Shown piece by piece: positions 23,977 through 32,947 of a stretch of 33,333 nt of DNA; the stretch's first letter is position 1, and every line of letters begins with the position of its first letter. Source of the stretch: Pirellulales bacterium (GTDB taxonomy: Bacteria > Planctomycetota > Planctomycetia > Pirellulales > JADZDJ01); the NCBI GenBank assembly GCA_035656635.1, contig DASRSD010000161.1, positions 1 to 33,333 on the forward strand, read 5' to 3'. Position numbers and translations under genes: made by a program. Under the pieces are notes generated by a model. The model searched no databases. It was not told where the DNA came from and was given only the letters and a program-made list of their open reading frames with translations.

Positions 23977-24502
23977 AACATTCACTCCCTTGAAATCGCC
24001 GTTGCGCGAAATAGCTTCCTAAGCCGTTGGGTTGCCGTTGTGTTGGAGGCGGGTCACTAACTTTTTTATCTTTTCATCGTCCAGTGATAACAGCGAGCAA
24101 GTTCTATACCGCCTTGCAACCACCTAGGTCGAGGGCGCTTTTCACCGGTTATTGATATTGGCGCAACCCCTTAAACCGATGGAGGCTTAGGAAGGTTATG
24201 CAAACCTGGTCAAACCGAATACGCCGCCGTACACATGCTTTTCATCGCCACGATTACTGGCAAGAATTACATCCGCTTCAAAATCACGGTCCAGTTTGCC
24301 CAGGCCGATTTGTAGCCCTTGTTGGAAATTGCCCCTATTTCAAATGGCTGTCAAAGTACAATACGGAGTAGGGGCACCGCCCAGAAAACCGTACAGACCA
24401 CGGCAAATAATATCGATGCCGCAACGGCGAGTGCAAAATCCACCGATTATTTTGCACGCCACCTACCGCTGCAGACTGGTTATCCGTTAAACTCCTTCGC
24501 AA
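23977..24502. other. Intergenic region between divergent DUF1571 and metallo-hydrolase genes
   Basis: No supported gene is seen. It should hold promoters for both flanking genes. The clearest element is the nine-base inverted repeat at 24431-24457. A 30-codon hydrophobic reverse ORF (24443 down to 24351) has no ribosome-binding site and is not annotated. Confidence 0.5.
24431..24457. promoter_or_regulatory. Nine-base inverted repeat before the metallo-hydrolase gene
   Basis: GTGCAAAAT (24431-24439) and ATTTTGCAC (24449-24457) are perfect inverted copies with a nine-base spacer. The second arm ends 45 bases before the ATG at 24503. There is no T-run, so a protein operator or a leader hairpin is more likely than a terminator. 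Confidence 0.45.
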
Positions 24503-25159
24503 ATGCCCGCCATTGAGCCCCGCATCTTGACCGTTGTTTCCCGAAAGTTCGGGCAAAATACCTACATTGCTTGGCTGGACAGCCGAAAAGATTGCCTGGT
24601 GATCGACCCCGGCTTAGAACCCAAGAGGATTATTGAGGCAATTGAGCAGTACGAGCTTACGCCAGGGGCCATGCTTATTACCCACGGCCACAGCGACCAC
24701 ATTGGTGGCAATGCGGCGATGAAACGCCGTTGGCCGGATTGCCCTATCGTTATCGGAACTCACGAGGCGGACAAACTGACCAATCCGAAGGCGAATTTAT
24801 CGGAAAAGTACGGCAAACCGATAATTAGTCCCGCGGCAGATCGCTTGGTAAATGAAGGCGATGTAATCGAGTACGCCGGCTTTGATCTGGAAGTATGTGA
24901 AATTCCCGGGCATTCTTCAGGCCACGTCGTTTACATTTGGACTTCTAATGATCCGCGAATTGTTTTTGGCGGCGACGTATTGTTTGCCGGCGCCATTGGC
25001 CGGACCGATTTTCCCGACGGCGATTACGACCAGTTGGCCTTGGGAATTCGGGAAAAACTATTTACTCTGCCCGATAACACTTTAGTTCTTTCTGGTCACG
25101 GTCCTGTGACCACCATCGGCAAAGAAAAGCGGACTAACCCGTTTGTGAAGCCGCTATGA
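24503..25159 (+). CDS. Metallo-beta-lactamase-fold hydrolase, glyoxalase II-like
   Basis: The 218-residue protein has the binuclear zinc motif THGHSDH at 60-66, then GHSSGHVVY with the third His, FGGDVLFAGAIGRTDFPDGD with the bridging Asp, and LSGHGPVT with the last His. The size and the GRTDFP element match the small glyoxalase-II-like (YcbL-type) branch, which hydrolyses thioesters such as S-lactoylglutathione in glyoxalase II itself. The true substrate here is unknown. No Shine-Dalgarno is seen, but the protein aligns from the first strand (LTVVSRKFGQNTYI). The gene stands alone, convergent with the histidine kinase. Confidence 0.9.
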   Translation: MPAIEPRILTVVSRKFGQNTYIAWLDSRKDCLVIDPGLEPKRIIEAIEQYELTPGAMLITHGHSDHIGGNAAMKRRWPDCPIVIGTHEADKLTNPKANLSEKYGKPIISPAADRLVNEGDVIEYAGFDLEVCEIPGHSSGHVVYIWTSNDPRIVFGGDVLFAGAIGRTDFPDGDYDQLALGIREKLFTLPDNTLVLSGHGPVTTIGKEKRTNPFVKPL

Positions 25160-25203
25160 AGCGGCAGAGAAATTTCCGCCATTTGTTTTACGCGTAGTCG
25201 CTG

Positions 25204-26925
25204 CTAGGCATTTGCCGAATTGCCGACATGTGTTTGCTTCACCTCTCCGCTTGCGCCCTCGGCGCTTAATATAGCCGGAAATTCCAGTGTGAACCGGCTG
25301 CCGCGGCCTTCTTCGCTATCAACGACAATCCGGCCGCCGTGTTCTTTAATAATTTTCTGACTTACCGGCAGCCCCAGCCCGGTGCCGCGAGCACCTTTGT
25401 CGGACACAAAAACTTGGAAGATCTTGGGTAATTGCTCAGCTAGAATGCCCACGCCGTTGTCGGCAACGATTACTTGCACGAGGCATTGGTCCGGCAGATA
25501 GTGTGTCGAAACATCAACCCGGCCGTTTGATTGATCATCGCAAGCGTCCAGGGCATTGGTGACGACATTCAGCACCGCCCGATGGATGGCGTCGTGATCG
25601 AATTGAATTTGCGGCATTTGAATATCTGGCTTCCAGTCCAGCGCAACATGGAACTCAGCGGCGCGCGATTGCATAAGCTCCATGACGTCGGCCACAACGT
25701 CATTTAGCTGGGATAATTCAAATTCCGGCTCGCGTTCTTTGCTGAACGTAAGCATGTCCATCACCATCGTCGAAATTTTGTTTTGGTTTTTCTCAACGAT
25801 GTGCCAGCCTTTGCGGACGACATCTTCATCGTGATCGCCTAAACCCATTTCGATTAAGTAACTACCGCCGCGAATCCCCTGCAAAATGTTTTTAATATGA
25901 TGCGACAGCATTGCGATGGTTTGCCCAATCGCCGCTAGTCGTTCCGCTTGCACCATCGCGGAATAATACATGGTATCTTCCACCGCCAGCGCCGCTTGAT
26001 GACCGATGGCAACCATTAGCTTCAAATGCTCTTCCCGAAAGCGGCGGGGAGCATTGGCAATCACTTTGTGGGCCGGAGTTAGCGTGTCGATATAAATGAC
26101 GCCTACGACGTCATACCGTCCCTGCATGGGCACGCAAATAGCTTCACGAACGCCTTGCTGCAAAATACTGGCTGCGGTATCCCAACGTTGATCTTCGCGC
26201 GCATCGCTGGTGAGGACACCTTCTTTATTCTGCAGAACGTAGTCGAGAATCGTTTGGCTGATATTCATTTGCTCGTCCGCCTCGGTGCGCTGCCGATCAC
26301 GCCGCACTTTGGGCACAAGCTGTTTGGTCTCGGGCTCAAGGAGCATGATACAGCCGCGGTCGGCCTCCACCCATTCGAAAATCAACTGCATGATACGACT
26401 GAGCAGTTGATCTATATTCAACGTGTGGCTCACGGCAAGCGCCGTATGATACATCACTTGCAAGTTGCTGCGGGCCCGCGCGAGCCAGGGGTTTTCGGCT
26501 GCATCGATCGATGGGGTCCACAGCACGCTGCCCTCCTGCTGTGGCAGCGATTGCACAATGCGTGAGCCGGCGCTGGATTGGGCAGAACTGACAATGTGCA
26601 CACGTTGGCCAATGTTTTGTGGTCCGCTATCGCCCGGACCTGTAAACAGCATGACGGTGCAGCCAATTTGCACTTGATCGCCGCTGGCAAGTTCTTTTTG
26701 ATCAACCCGTTGGTTGTTGACAAACGTACCGTTAGAGCTGCCCAAGTCGGCCAACAGAAATTTTTCCCCCTCGCAGCGAATTTCAGCGTGGCGGCGCGAG
26801 ACCTCGGTATCGTGCAGCTGAACACGGTTGCCGGCCTCGCGACCGACAAATAGAGCGCCACCACCGGCGTCTAAATCGAAGCGAACGCCTTGATCAGGGC
26901 CCTGAATAATGAACAGCGAAGCCAC
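25204..26925 (-). CDS. Cytoplasmic sensor histidine kinase with FHA and GAF domains
   Basis: From the GTG at 26925 the protein has 573 residues and no transmembrane segment. Domains in order: FHA at about 1-95 (VGREAGNRVQLHD, SRRHAEI, LADLGSSNGTFVNN), which binds phosphothreonine; GAF at about 140-320; a dimerisation and phosphoacceptor region with SHHIKN near residue 342; and an ATPase domain with N in VVTNALDAC near 454, VADNGVGI and GTGLGLPVSQKI. Such kinases read a small molecule and partner phosphorylation and phosphorylate a response regulator. The frame continues upstream to another GTG at 27015, which overlaps the preceding gene by 20 bases. The shorter start is chosen because ASLFIIQGPDQG begins the FHA domain in similar proteins, but neither has a clear Shine-Dalgarno. 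Confidence 0.85.
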   Translation of the reverse strand: MASLFIIQGPDQGVRFDLDAGGGALFVGREAGNRVQLHDTEVSRRHAEIRCEGEKFLLADLGSSNGTFVNNQRVDQKELASGDQVQIGCTVMLFTGPGDSGPQNIGQRVHIVSSAQSSAGSRIVQSLPQQEGSVLWTPSIDAAENPWLARARSNLQVMYHTALAVSHTLNIDQLLSRIMQLIFEWVEADRGCIMLLEPETKQLVPKVRRDRQRTEADEQMNISQTILDYVLQNKEGVLTSDAREDQRWDTAASILQQGVREAICVPMQGRYDVVGVIYIDTLTPAHKVIANAPRRFREEHLKLMVAIGHQAALAVEDTMYYSAMVQAERLAAIGQTIAMLSHHIKNILQGIRGGSYLIEMGLGDHDEDVVRKGWHIVEKNQNKISTMVMDMLTFSKEREPEFELSQLNDVVADVMELMQSRAAEFHVALDWKPDIQMPQIQFDHDAIHRAVLNVVTNALDACDDQSNGRVDVSTHYLPDQCLVQVIVADNGVGILAEQLPKIFQVFVSDKGARGTGLGLPVSQKIIKEHGGRIVVDSEEGRGSRFTLEFPAILSAEGASGEVKQTHVGNSANA

Positions 26926-26995
26926 AACTGCTTTTTGCCAATAGGAAAGAACCGCGATGAGGGCGCGAGCAATTAAATACGAAGCTCGTGCAAAA

Positions 26996-27379
26996 TTATG
27001 CTGCTGCGCGGCCACACCGCTGCCGCAGCAGTAACTCTTCTATTCTAAGAATTAGCGGCTTGAAGTGATAGGGTTTGGCTACGAACTCGCTGCCAGACGT
27101 GCCCGAGATTGATGGCAAATTACCGAGAAGCAGCAGCGTGCTACCGTCATTTTCCGCAATCGAAGCGAATTCTTCCGCCGTCTCGCTGCCTGTCGGGCAG
27201 CAGTCCAGATCGAGCAGAACTAAATCGGGCTGGTGTAGCCGGGCCATCGCTAACCCAGCGGCAGCGTGCGTGGCTTCCAGCACCCGGAACCCACGTCGCT
27301 CCAGAGCAGTGCGCAACACCTCGCGCGATTCGTCGAAGCCATCGACAACCAGCACGGTAGAATGGGGGATCAACGACAT
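26996..27379 (-). CDS. Stand-alone response regulator receiver domain
   Basis: The 127-residue protein is a single receiver domain without an output domain. The phosphoacceptor is D57 in LVLLDLD, and the conserved lysine is K102 in FVAKPY. The N-terminal acidic pair is unusual: VLVVDGFDESREVL has D13 followed by G14, where most regulators have two acidic residues binding Mg. It precedes the FHA-GAF kinase by 70 bases on the same strand, so the two probably work as a pair. It may act through protein contact or as a phosphate relay. The ATG at 27379 has AGGGA close upstream. Confidence 0.87.
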   Translation of the reverse strand: MSLIPHSTVLVVDGFDESREVLRTALERRGFRVLEATHAAAGLAMARLHQPDLVLLDLDCCPTGSETAEEFASIAENDGSTLLLLGNLPSISGTSGSEFVAKPYHFKPLILRIEELLLRQRCGRAAA

Positions 27380-27477
27380 GTTCCCTACACTTTCTTAATT
27401 TGGCTGGATCGCCAAGGGATGGGGAAGATAGCCACCTGGCTGCAAGATGTCAAATGCGAGTTGTTCAAATTGTAAAA

Positions 27478-27506
27478 ATGTCAAAAATCAATCGCTGCGG
27501 TATACT
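27478..27506 (+). promoter_or_regulatory. Promoter of the M28 peptidase gene
   Basis: ATGTCA (27478-27483, four of six) and TATACT (27501-27506, five of six) are 17 bases apart. Transcription would start near 27513, before the chosen ATG at 27549 and after the start of the longer open frame at 27447, which argues against the longer form. Confidence 0.5.
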
Positions 27507-27548
27507 AAAAGCGATGCAATGTTTCTCATCTGCTCATGGAGACTTCTG

Positions 27549-28952
27549 ATGCTTGCGGAATTAAAGAAATTCGGCCGTCGTCATGTTTTGATCGTCCGGT
27601 CATTGCCGCTGGTGGCAATTGCCTGGGCGGGCATGGCGGCATTGTGGCAGGCGAATGCCGAAGAAACCACCGAGGCAGTGGCCAATGCACGGTTGGCTCG
27701 AACAGTAATTTATCTGTCGTCCGATGAGCTGGAAGGGCGCGGGCTGGGAAGCAAGGGACTCGATTTAGCGGCCGATTACATCGCCGGACAGTTCCACGAA
27801 ATCGGTTTGAAAATAGACTTGTACGATGGGATGCCATTTCAAAAATTCAAGGCTCCCAGCACTTCGCCGCATGGAGTCAAACCGCCAACTGCCGGCGATA
27901 ACAGCGACCGTAGCGGAAATTCAACCAATTCTGCAGGGAACAAATCTGACGCCAACGGCATACCGCAGCCAGCCGAAACGAAACGGATCGATGCCAAAAA
28001 CGTCGTTGCTGTATTGGAAGGCGAGGGACCGCACTCCGACGAAACCATTGTTATTGGCGCGCATTACGATCACCTGGGCCGTGGCGAGCCTGGTTCGTTG
28101 GAGCCGGAATCGCACGAAATACATCACGGGGCCGACGATAATGCTTCCGGCGTCGCGGCCATGCTGGAAGTTGCCAGACAACTGGAAGCTCGGGAAAAGA
28201 AGCTGCCCCGCCGAATTGTGTTTATTGCCTTCACCGGCGAGGAGCGCGGACTGTACGGCAGCGCCCATTACGTGAAAGACCCATTGGTGCCACTGGAAAA
28301 AACCGTCGCCATGCTGAACCTGGACATGGTGGGCCGGCTGACCGATGACAAGCTGATTGTCTACGGCACTGGCACGGCAACTCAATGGGACGATTTACTG
28401 ACTCGGCTGAACGAAAAGCACGGCTTCCAAATAACTCGCCACCCGGAAGGTTTTGGGCCGAGCGATCATTCGTCGTTTTATGCAAAGCAAATTCCTGTAT
28501 TGTTCTTTTTTACCGGCACACACAAAGAATATCACCGACCCAGCGATACGTTCGACAAAATTAATGTCGATGGCATGCGCCGTGTGGCTGCGCTCGTAGC
28601 CGACGCCGCCGTGGCCGTTGCCGAAAATGATGCTCGGCCTGCATACAAGGAAGTGGGCGGGCAATCGCAATTCGCCAAAAGCGGCGACCGGCCATACTTC
28701 GGCAGCATTCCCGATTTCTCGCAGGACCAACCCGGTTATGCGTTGATGGGCGTTTCCAAAGGTGGCCCGGCCGAGGTGGTCGGAATTAAAGGCGGCGACA
28801 TTATTCTGCGCTTGGGTGACTACATAATCGGCAATTTGGAAGATTTTGACACGGCATTGCGCAAGTTCAAGGCTGGTGACCACGTGACCGTGCTGATCAA
28901 GCGCAACGGCGAAGAGAAAAAGTTCGATGTCACCCTTGAGCCCCCGAGATAG
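27549..28952 (+). CDS. Exported M28-family zinc aminopeptidase with C-terminal PDZ domain
   Basis: The 467-residue protein has a basic N-terminus and hydrophobic segment (HVLIVRSLPLVAIAWAGMAALWQANA), a likely signal peptide. The M28 catalytic domain shows the metal ligands in order: GAHYDHLG near 170, the bridging Asp in GADDNASG near 195, GEERG near 231, NLDMVGR near 256 and HRPSD near 328. A PDZ domain closes the protein at about 375-465 (GYALMGVSKGGPAEVVGIKGGDIILRLGDYIIGNLEDF). M28 enzymes cleave N-terminal residues from peptides, so this one probably processes peptides outside the inner membrane. GGAGA seven bases before the ATG supports this start; the frame is open upstream to 27447. 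Confidence 0.92.
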   Translation: MLAELKKFGRRHVLIVRSLPLVAIAWAGMAALWQANAEETTEAVANARLARTVIYLSSDELEGRGLGSKGLDLAADYIAGQFHEIGLKIDLYDGMPFQKFKAPSTSPHGVKPPTAGDNSDRSGNSTNSAGNKSDANGIPQPAETKRIDAKNVVAVLEGEGPHSDETIVIGAHYDHLGRGEPGSLEPESHEIHHGADDNASGVAAMLEVARQLEAREKKLPRRIVFIAFTGEERGLYGSAHYVKDPLVPLEKTVAMLNLDMVGRLTDDKLIVYGTGTATQWDDLLTRLNEKHGFQITRHPEGFGPSDHSSFYAKQIPVLFFFTGTHKEYHRPSDTFDKINVDGMRRVAALVADAAVAVAENDARPAYKEVGGQSQFAKSGDRPYFGSIPDFSQDQPGYALMGVSKGGPAEVVGIKGGDIILRLGDYIIGNLEDFDTALRKFKAGDHVTVLIKRNGEEKKFDVTLEPPR

Positions 28953-29232
28953 TCATCGGCTAGCAGCGAGCTAATCGTTCTCTAACTGCGCACAAATAGT
29001 GCGAACTCTGTAATCGATTGCTTACTTTTTGATCGCAAGAAGTTCACAGCAGTTTAGTGGCCATCTCATCGCTTGCTAGCGCGCCGCTAATAAGCGCCCC
29101 CTATAACGCTGCTATCCCAAAGGAGCAGGAAGAGGCCGCTTGTAAGGAATCCTTCGCGCGAGCGATCGATTCTGAACATTGTTTCGATTGCAAAGCACAT
29201 CGTCACAACTTGCTCACTTGAGGAGAACGCCA

Positions 29233-30330
29233 ATGAAATGTTTGTGGAATCGTTTTTTCAGAGCTGTGGTCATCGTTGGATTTCTGATCTTTGCAGAACA
29301 TGAAGTGCGGGCCACGCCGTTTACGCAGGGCGATTTAGCGATTTACCAGGCGGATGCCTCGGCCAATAATTCCACATTTTCGATTGTGGAAATTAACACA
29401 ACCACGGCCAATCAAACTGCGGTGCAAACAATTTCCATCAACGGCACCACAACTCCGAACGAGTTGCGCACCAGCGGCACCGCTTCGAGCAATGGTTTAT
29501 TGGCACTCAGTGCCGACCGCTCGCTTCTAGCGTTCACGGGCCACAACAGCACCACGACGAGCGCCAATGCGAATACGCTTAATCCTCGTGGTGTAGGAAC
29601 CCTAGATGCCAATGGCAATTATAACCTGGCGACCACATACACCGGCACGAGCGGAAATCAAACACGTGGTGCCACAACGTTGGACAACTCCAATTGGTTC
29701 ATCTCAGATCAAGGCGGCATTTATACCAACGGCAGTATTGGAGCCAGCCCAAGCGGCAACACTCGTGGGATCAAGGCATTCGGTGGAACGGTTTATGCGT
29801 TGCAGCAGTCAGCTACGGCAGCCGTGATTGCATCCGTTTCTGCTACGTCAGGCGGGACGTTGACTGCGGTGTCCGGCTTGCCGGCTAACAACAATGCGAC
29901 CGACTTCTACATGCTGTCGTCGGCGAACAACGGCACCTATGACGAGCTGTATGTAGCCAGCGGAACCGGCAATGGCACTGGAATTTCAAAGTTCTCGCTG
30001 GTGAGTGGAACTTGGACGGCGAATGGTACGGCCGCAGTAACGGGGGGGGTATATGGCATTGCCGCCGCGCTAGATCCGCTGGGCGGCGAAGATTTATATG
30101 TCACCACCGGCAACGGCGGCGCCAACAACAGCGTGCTAAAGTTCGTCGATTCCGCCGGCTTCAATTCGAGCATCACCGTGGGAACACCGACAACTTTATT
30201 CACGGCTCCTTCGGGCGCAATCGACAAAGGAATTGAATTCGTGCCGATACCCGTACCCGAACCTGCAGCACTGGTGCTGGCCTTAGTCGGGTTGGCAGCA
30301 ATGGGGCCGCGTTTGCGAAGGCCTGCTTAG
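29233..30330 (+). CDS. PEP-CTERM exported protein, beta-rich, unknown role
   Basis: The 365-residue protein has an N-terminal signal peptide (FFRAVVIVGFLIFAEHEVRA) and ends with PVPEPAALVLALVGLAAMGPRLRRPA: a VPEP motif, hydrophobic helix and basic tail. This is the PEP-CTERM sorting signal, processed in the known systems by an exosortase, none of which lies in the window. The middle is rich in Thr, Asn, Ser and Gly, with repeated short strands (TSGTASSNGLLALSADRSLLAFTGHNS) resembling a beta-propeller-like surface protein. A strong GAGGAG six to eight bases before the ATG fixes the start. A second PEP-CTERM gene follows after 112 bases. Confidence 0.85.
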   Translation: MKCLWNRFFRAVVIVGFLIFAEHEVRATPFTQGDLAIYQADASANNSTFSIVEINTTTANQTAVQTISINGTTTPNELRTSGTASSNGLLALSADRSLLAFTGHNSTTTSANANTLNPRGVGTLDANGNYNLATTYTGTSGNQTRGATTLDNSNWFISDQGGIYTNGSIGASPSGNTRGIKAFGGTVYALQQSATAAVIASVSATSGGTLTAVSGLPANNNATDFYMLSSANNGTYDELYVASGTGNGTGISKFSLVSGTWTANGTAAVTGGVYGIAAALDPLGGEDLYVTTGNGGANNSVLKFVDSAGFNSSITVGTPTTLFTAPSGAIDKGIEFVPIPVPEPAALVLALVGLAAMGPRLRRPA

Positions 30331-30442
30331 AAACGAGTCCTAACGACTTACCCCGAACATTTGCGTGGTTCTTTGGGCATGAATTTATGCCGCCAGGCGT
30401 CACTTGCATGTGCTGCTTACAAAAGACAAAGGACGGACAGTT

Positions 30443-31582
30443 ATGAAAGCCCGTTTCCATTTTACAATTTCAGCCGTCGGTATGGCACTTGTCGTCTCTG
30501 GGCTGACAATCGCAACTAAACCGGCGACGGCCGACCCATTTGCCTATACCGGCGGCACGTACTCTAATAATTTCGACGGCCTGCCGACCGATGCCAACAA
30601 TGCAACGCAAACGATCACCGGCGATGGTCCCGTTTATTTCGCAGGAACCGTGAACGGTGTTAGCAATTTGGACGGATGGCAATTGGCCAATCCGGGCGGT
30701 TCCAGCGGGAATATCGAGTTCAAATCCCAAAACGGAAGCCTTGCCAACAATGTGGGTCGAGGTGTAGTAAGCTACGGCATCAACGGTTCCACGAACCGCG
30801 CGATTGGAACAACCGCCACCAGCAATCAGATAAACACGTTTGGCATGCTGCTGGTGAATAACACGACGACTACATTCACTCAATTCACGCTGTCTTATAC
30901 TGGTGAAGTCTGGAGCATTGGTGACGAGACCCCACCCGATGCACTTGTGTTTGCCTACGGTTTGCCGACTGATACCAACGACATCGATTCGCTTCTATTG
31001 TCCGCGGACAGCAACTTGGACTTTCACGGCAATAATACTTCGAATTACTCAACGATCAAGTCGACTGTGCCGACGGGGGGCAGCATTGCGGTTGACGGCA
31101 CAAACGCCACCAATCAACAAAACGTTTCTGATACAGCGTCAGGGGTTTCGTGGGCGCCGGGTCAAGTTTTTGCTATTCGTTGGTTTGGCCAGAACAACAA
31201 AGGCCAGGACGACGGATTGGGAATCGACAATCTTTCCCTGTCGTTTGCCGTCACAACGTCGATTCTGCACGGCGACATGAATTTTGATGGGCACGTCGAC
31301 TCCAGCGATATTGTTGCCTTAGAAAAAGCGTTAGCCGATCCAAGTGGATTTGTCGCCGACAATCCTGATCACGGATTGACTGTCAGCAACTTGGGCAACT
31401 ACGCCGATGTCACAGGCAACGGAATCTTCAACAACGCGGACGTGCAATCGCTGATCAACTTACTTTTAGCCGGCAATGGAAGCATTACGTCGGTTCCGGA
31501 ACCCAGTTCTGTATTGTTGGCTGGAATTGCTTGGATCAGCTTTGGGCTATTGCAATTGTCGAAGCGTGCGAATTTGAGCTAA
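30443..31582 (+). CDS. PEP-CTERM exported protein with dockerin-like calcium repeats
   Basis: The 379-residue protein has a signal peptide (residues about 8-27) and a beta-rich N-terminal domain (FAYTGGTYSNNFDGLPTDAN, then a region like lectin or cell-surface domains). Near residue 275 two EF-hand-type dockerin repeats appear: GDMNFDGHVDSSDIVALEKAL and then ADVTGNGIFNNADVQSLINLLL. The C-terminus SVPEPSSVLLAGIAWISFGL with a basic end is a PEP-CTERM signal. In cellulosomes dockerins bind cohesins; in planctomycetes such repeats are common on secreted proteins and the partner is usually unknown. AAAGGACGG upstream supports this start. It follows the other PEP-CTERM gene on the same strand. Confidence 0.85.
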   Translation: MKARFHFTISAVGMALVVSGLTIATKPATADPFAYTGGTYSNNFDGLPTDANNATQTITGDGPVYFAGTVNGVSNLDGWQLANPGGSSGNIEFKSQNGSLANNVGRGVVSYGINGSTNRAIGTTATSNQINTFGMLLVNNTTTTFTQFTLSYTGEVWSIGDETPPDALVFAYGLPTDTNDIDSLLLSADSNLDFHGNNTSNYSTIKSTVPTGGSIAVDGTNATNQQNVSDTASGVSWAPGQVFAIRWFGQNNKGQDDGLGIDNLSLSFAVTTSILHGDMNFDGHVDSSDIVALEKALADPSGFVADNPDHGLTVSNLGNYADVTGNGIFNNADVQSLINLLLAGNGSITSVPEPSSVLLAGIAWISFGLLQLSKRANLS

Positions 31583-31772
31583 TGGCGAACGCCGGACGGC
31601 ATTCTAACAGTAATGTAACCAAAGCCTGACAGTACAACCGTTGACACGTATTGAACCATTATCAAGACGTATGAATCCTCGCGCGTTCAATTCTCAAGTT
31701 GTTCACCGGTGCATTTCGTTGAAAGTCGCTGACTTTTTTGATGCGATATAAATGCTTCGAAGAAGGACCTTC

Positions 31773-32708
31773 ATGGCAACCACTCGAAAGTCCGGATTCA
31801 CTTTAGTTGAGTTGCTGGTAGTGATTGCGATTATTGGAATTCTAATCGCTCTTCTCCTACCCGCGGTTCAGTCCGCCCGCGAAGCAGCCCGCCGTACGGA
31901 ATGCCTCAACAATTTGCGCCAAATGGGATTGGCGCTCATGAACTACGAAAGCGCAAAGAAGAGCTTTCCATATAGCCGTTGGGGAGACAAGGTCGCGATT
32001 TATCTTAATCCGTTTAAAACTTCGAATCAGCAGTCTTGGACGTCCGTCATTTTGCCGTTTATAGAAGAAAGGGGAATCTCCGCGCAGTACGACCAGACGC
32101 AAGCTTGGTGCAGCCAAGCAAACCGTCCTGCAATTAGCATGACTATCAAAATGTTCCTTTGCCCATCGACTCCAGCCGAAAATCGCGTCGACACAACCTA
32201 CGCTAAAGGTGCCATTGCCGGTGATTACGGATCGATGAACGGTGTCAAATCCGGTTTTTGGAATCACTTCCCGCAACTAGGAAAGGCAACATGGGCCGAA
32301 AGCCGCCCGCCGGCGGTGGGCGTGCTCAACAAGTATCAGGACGGGAATGGTGTGAACATTTCCGCCTGCAAAATCAAAGACATTACGGACGGCACTTCAA
32401 AAACGATGATGGTCGCAGAAGATGCCGGACGGCCTGAACTGTATCAAAACGGATTGGATGCCAACACCGTCGTCGGCAACGGCATTGGCTGGGCGGATCC
32501 CGATAATGGCTTTAGCCTGTCCAATTCGTCGGGCGTGGTCATGAACGCCACAAACGACAGTGAAGTCTACAGTTTTCATATCGGGGGCGCACAGTTTTGT
32601 TTTGCCGATGGAAGCGGCCACTTTATTCAAGAAACGATCGATCCATTGATCTATATGGCGATTGTGACTCGCGCGGGCGGCGAGAACATCCCCGGCAACG
32701 CTTTCTAA
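31773..32708 (+). CDS. DUF1559 prepilin-like protein with H-X9-DG motif
   Basis: The 311-residue protein starts with a type IV prepilin leader: a short charged stretch, then GFTLVELLVVIAIIGILIAL with the Gly before Phe that prepilin peptidase cuts and the Glu at +5. The N-terminal helix continues LLPAVQSAREAARRTECLNNLRQ, the planctomycete DUF1559 form. The C-terminus has HIGGAQFCFADGSGHFI, an exact H-X9-DG motif, and ends YMAIVTRAGGENIPGNAF. This family is greatly expanded in planctomycetes, but its role is not known. AAGGA six bases before the ATG supports the start over the one at 31752. It stands alone, 190 bases after the dockerin gene. Confidence 0.92.
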   Translation: MATTRKSGFTLVELLVVIAIIGILIALLLPAVQSAREAARRTECLNNLRQMGLALMNYESAKKSFPYSRWGDKVAIYLNPFKTSNQQSWTSVILPFIEERGISAQYDQTQAWCSQANRPAISMTIKMFLCPSTPAENRVDTTYAKGAIAGDYGSMNGVKSGFWNHFPQLGKATWAESRPPAVGVLNKYQDGNGVNISACKIKDITDGTSKTMMVAEDAGRPELYQNGLDANTVVGNGIGWADPDNGFSLSNSSGVVMNATNDSEVYSFHIGGAQFCFADGSGHFIQETIDPLIYMAIVTRAGGENIPGNAF

Positions 32709-32867
32709 GTAGTCGACATTCATCTCTCAGAGCTCTTTCGACTCTATTGCTCCCCAGCGCGTCCTTTTAGGCCGTTTTTTTGCCTCAGATTGACCTTGCG
32801 GCACTTTGGGCTGATCGACACAATACCGCCCGCTTTTAGCTTGCCGGAGCCCATGCTGGCATGCATA

Positions 32868-32881
32868 AGGCTGGCCAGCCT
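32868..32881. repeat. 14-base perfect palindrome before the OmpH-like gene
   Basis: AGGCTGGCCAGCCT is fully palindromic and lies 66 bases before the GTG at 32948. It may be a protein-binding site; nothing else about its role can be read. Confidence 0.35.
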
Positions 32882-32947
32882 GTGCGGCTTCCAACTCGAC
32901 CGGCGCCGGTCAAGGATGACTCGCCCAACCATGCAAGGAGTGCAGAC

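Noticed and set aside
24351-24443. 30-codon hydrophobic reverse-strand ORF starting at GTG
   Set aside because: It has no ribosome-binding site, an unusual start, and sits over the inverted repeat before the metallo-hydrolase gene.
27447-27548. N-terminal extension of the M28 peptidase
   Set aside because: The extra 34 codons lie partly upstream of the probable promoter and would bury the signal peptide; the ATG at 27549 has a ribosome-binding site.
30361-30400. GGCAT-6-ATGCC hairpin between the two PEP-CTERM genes as a terminator
   Set aside because: The stem has only five base pairs and no T-run follows.
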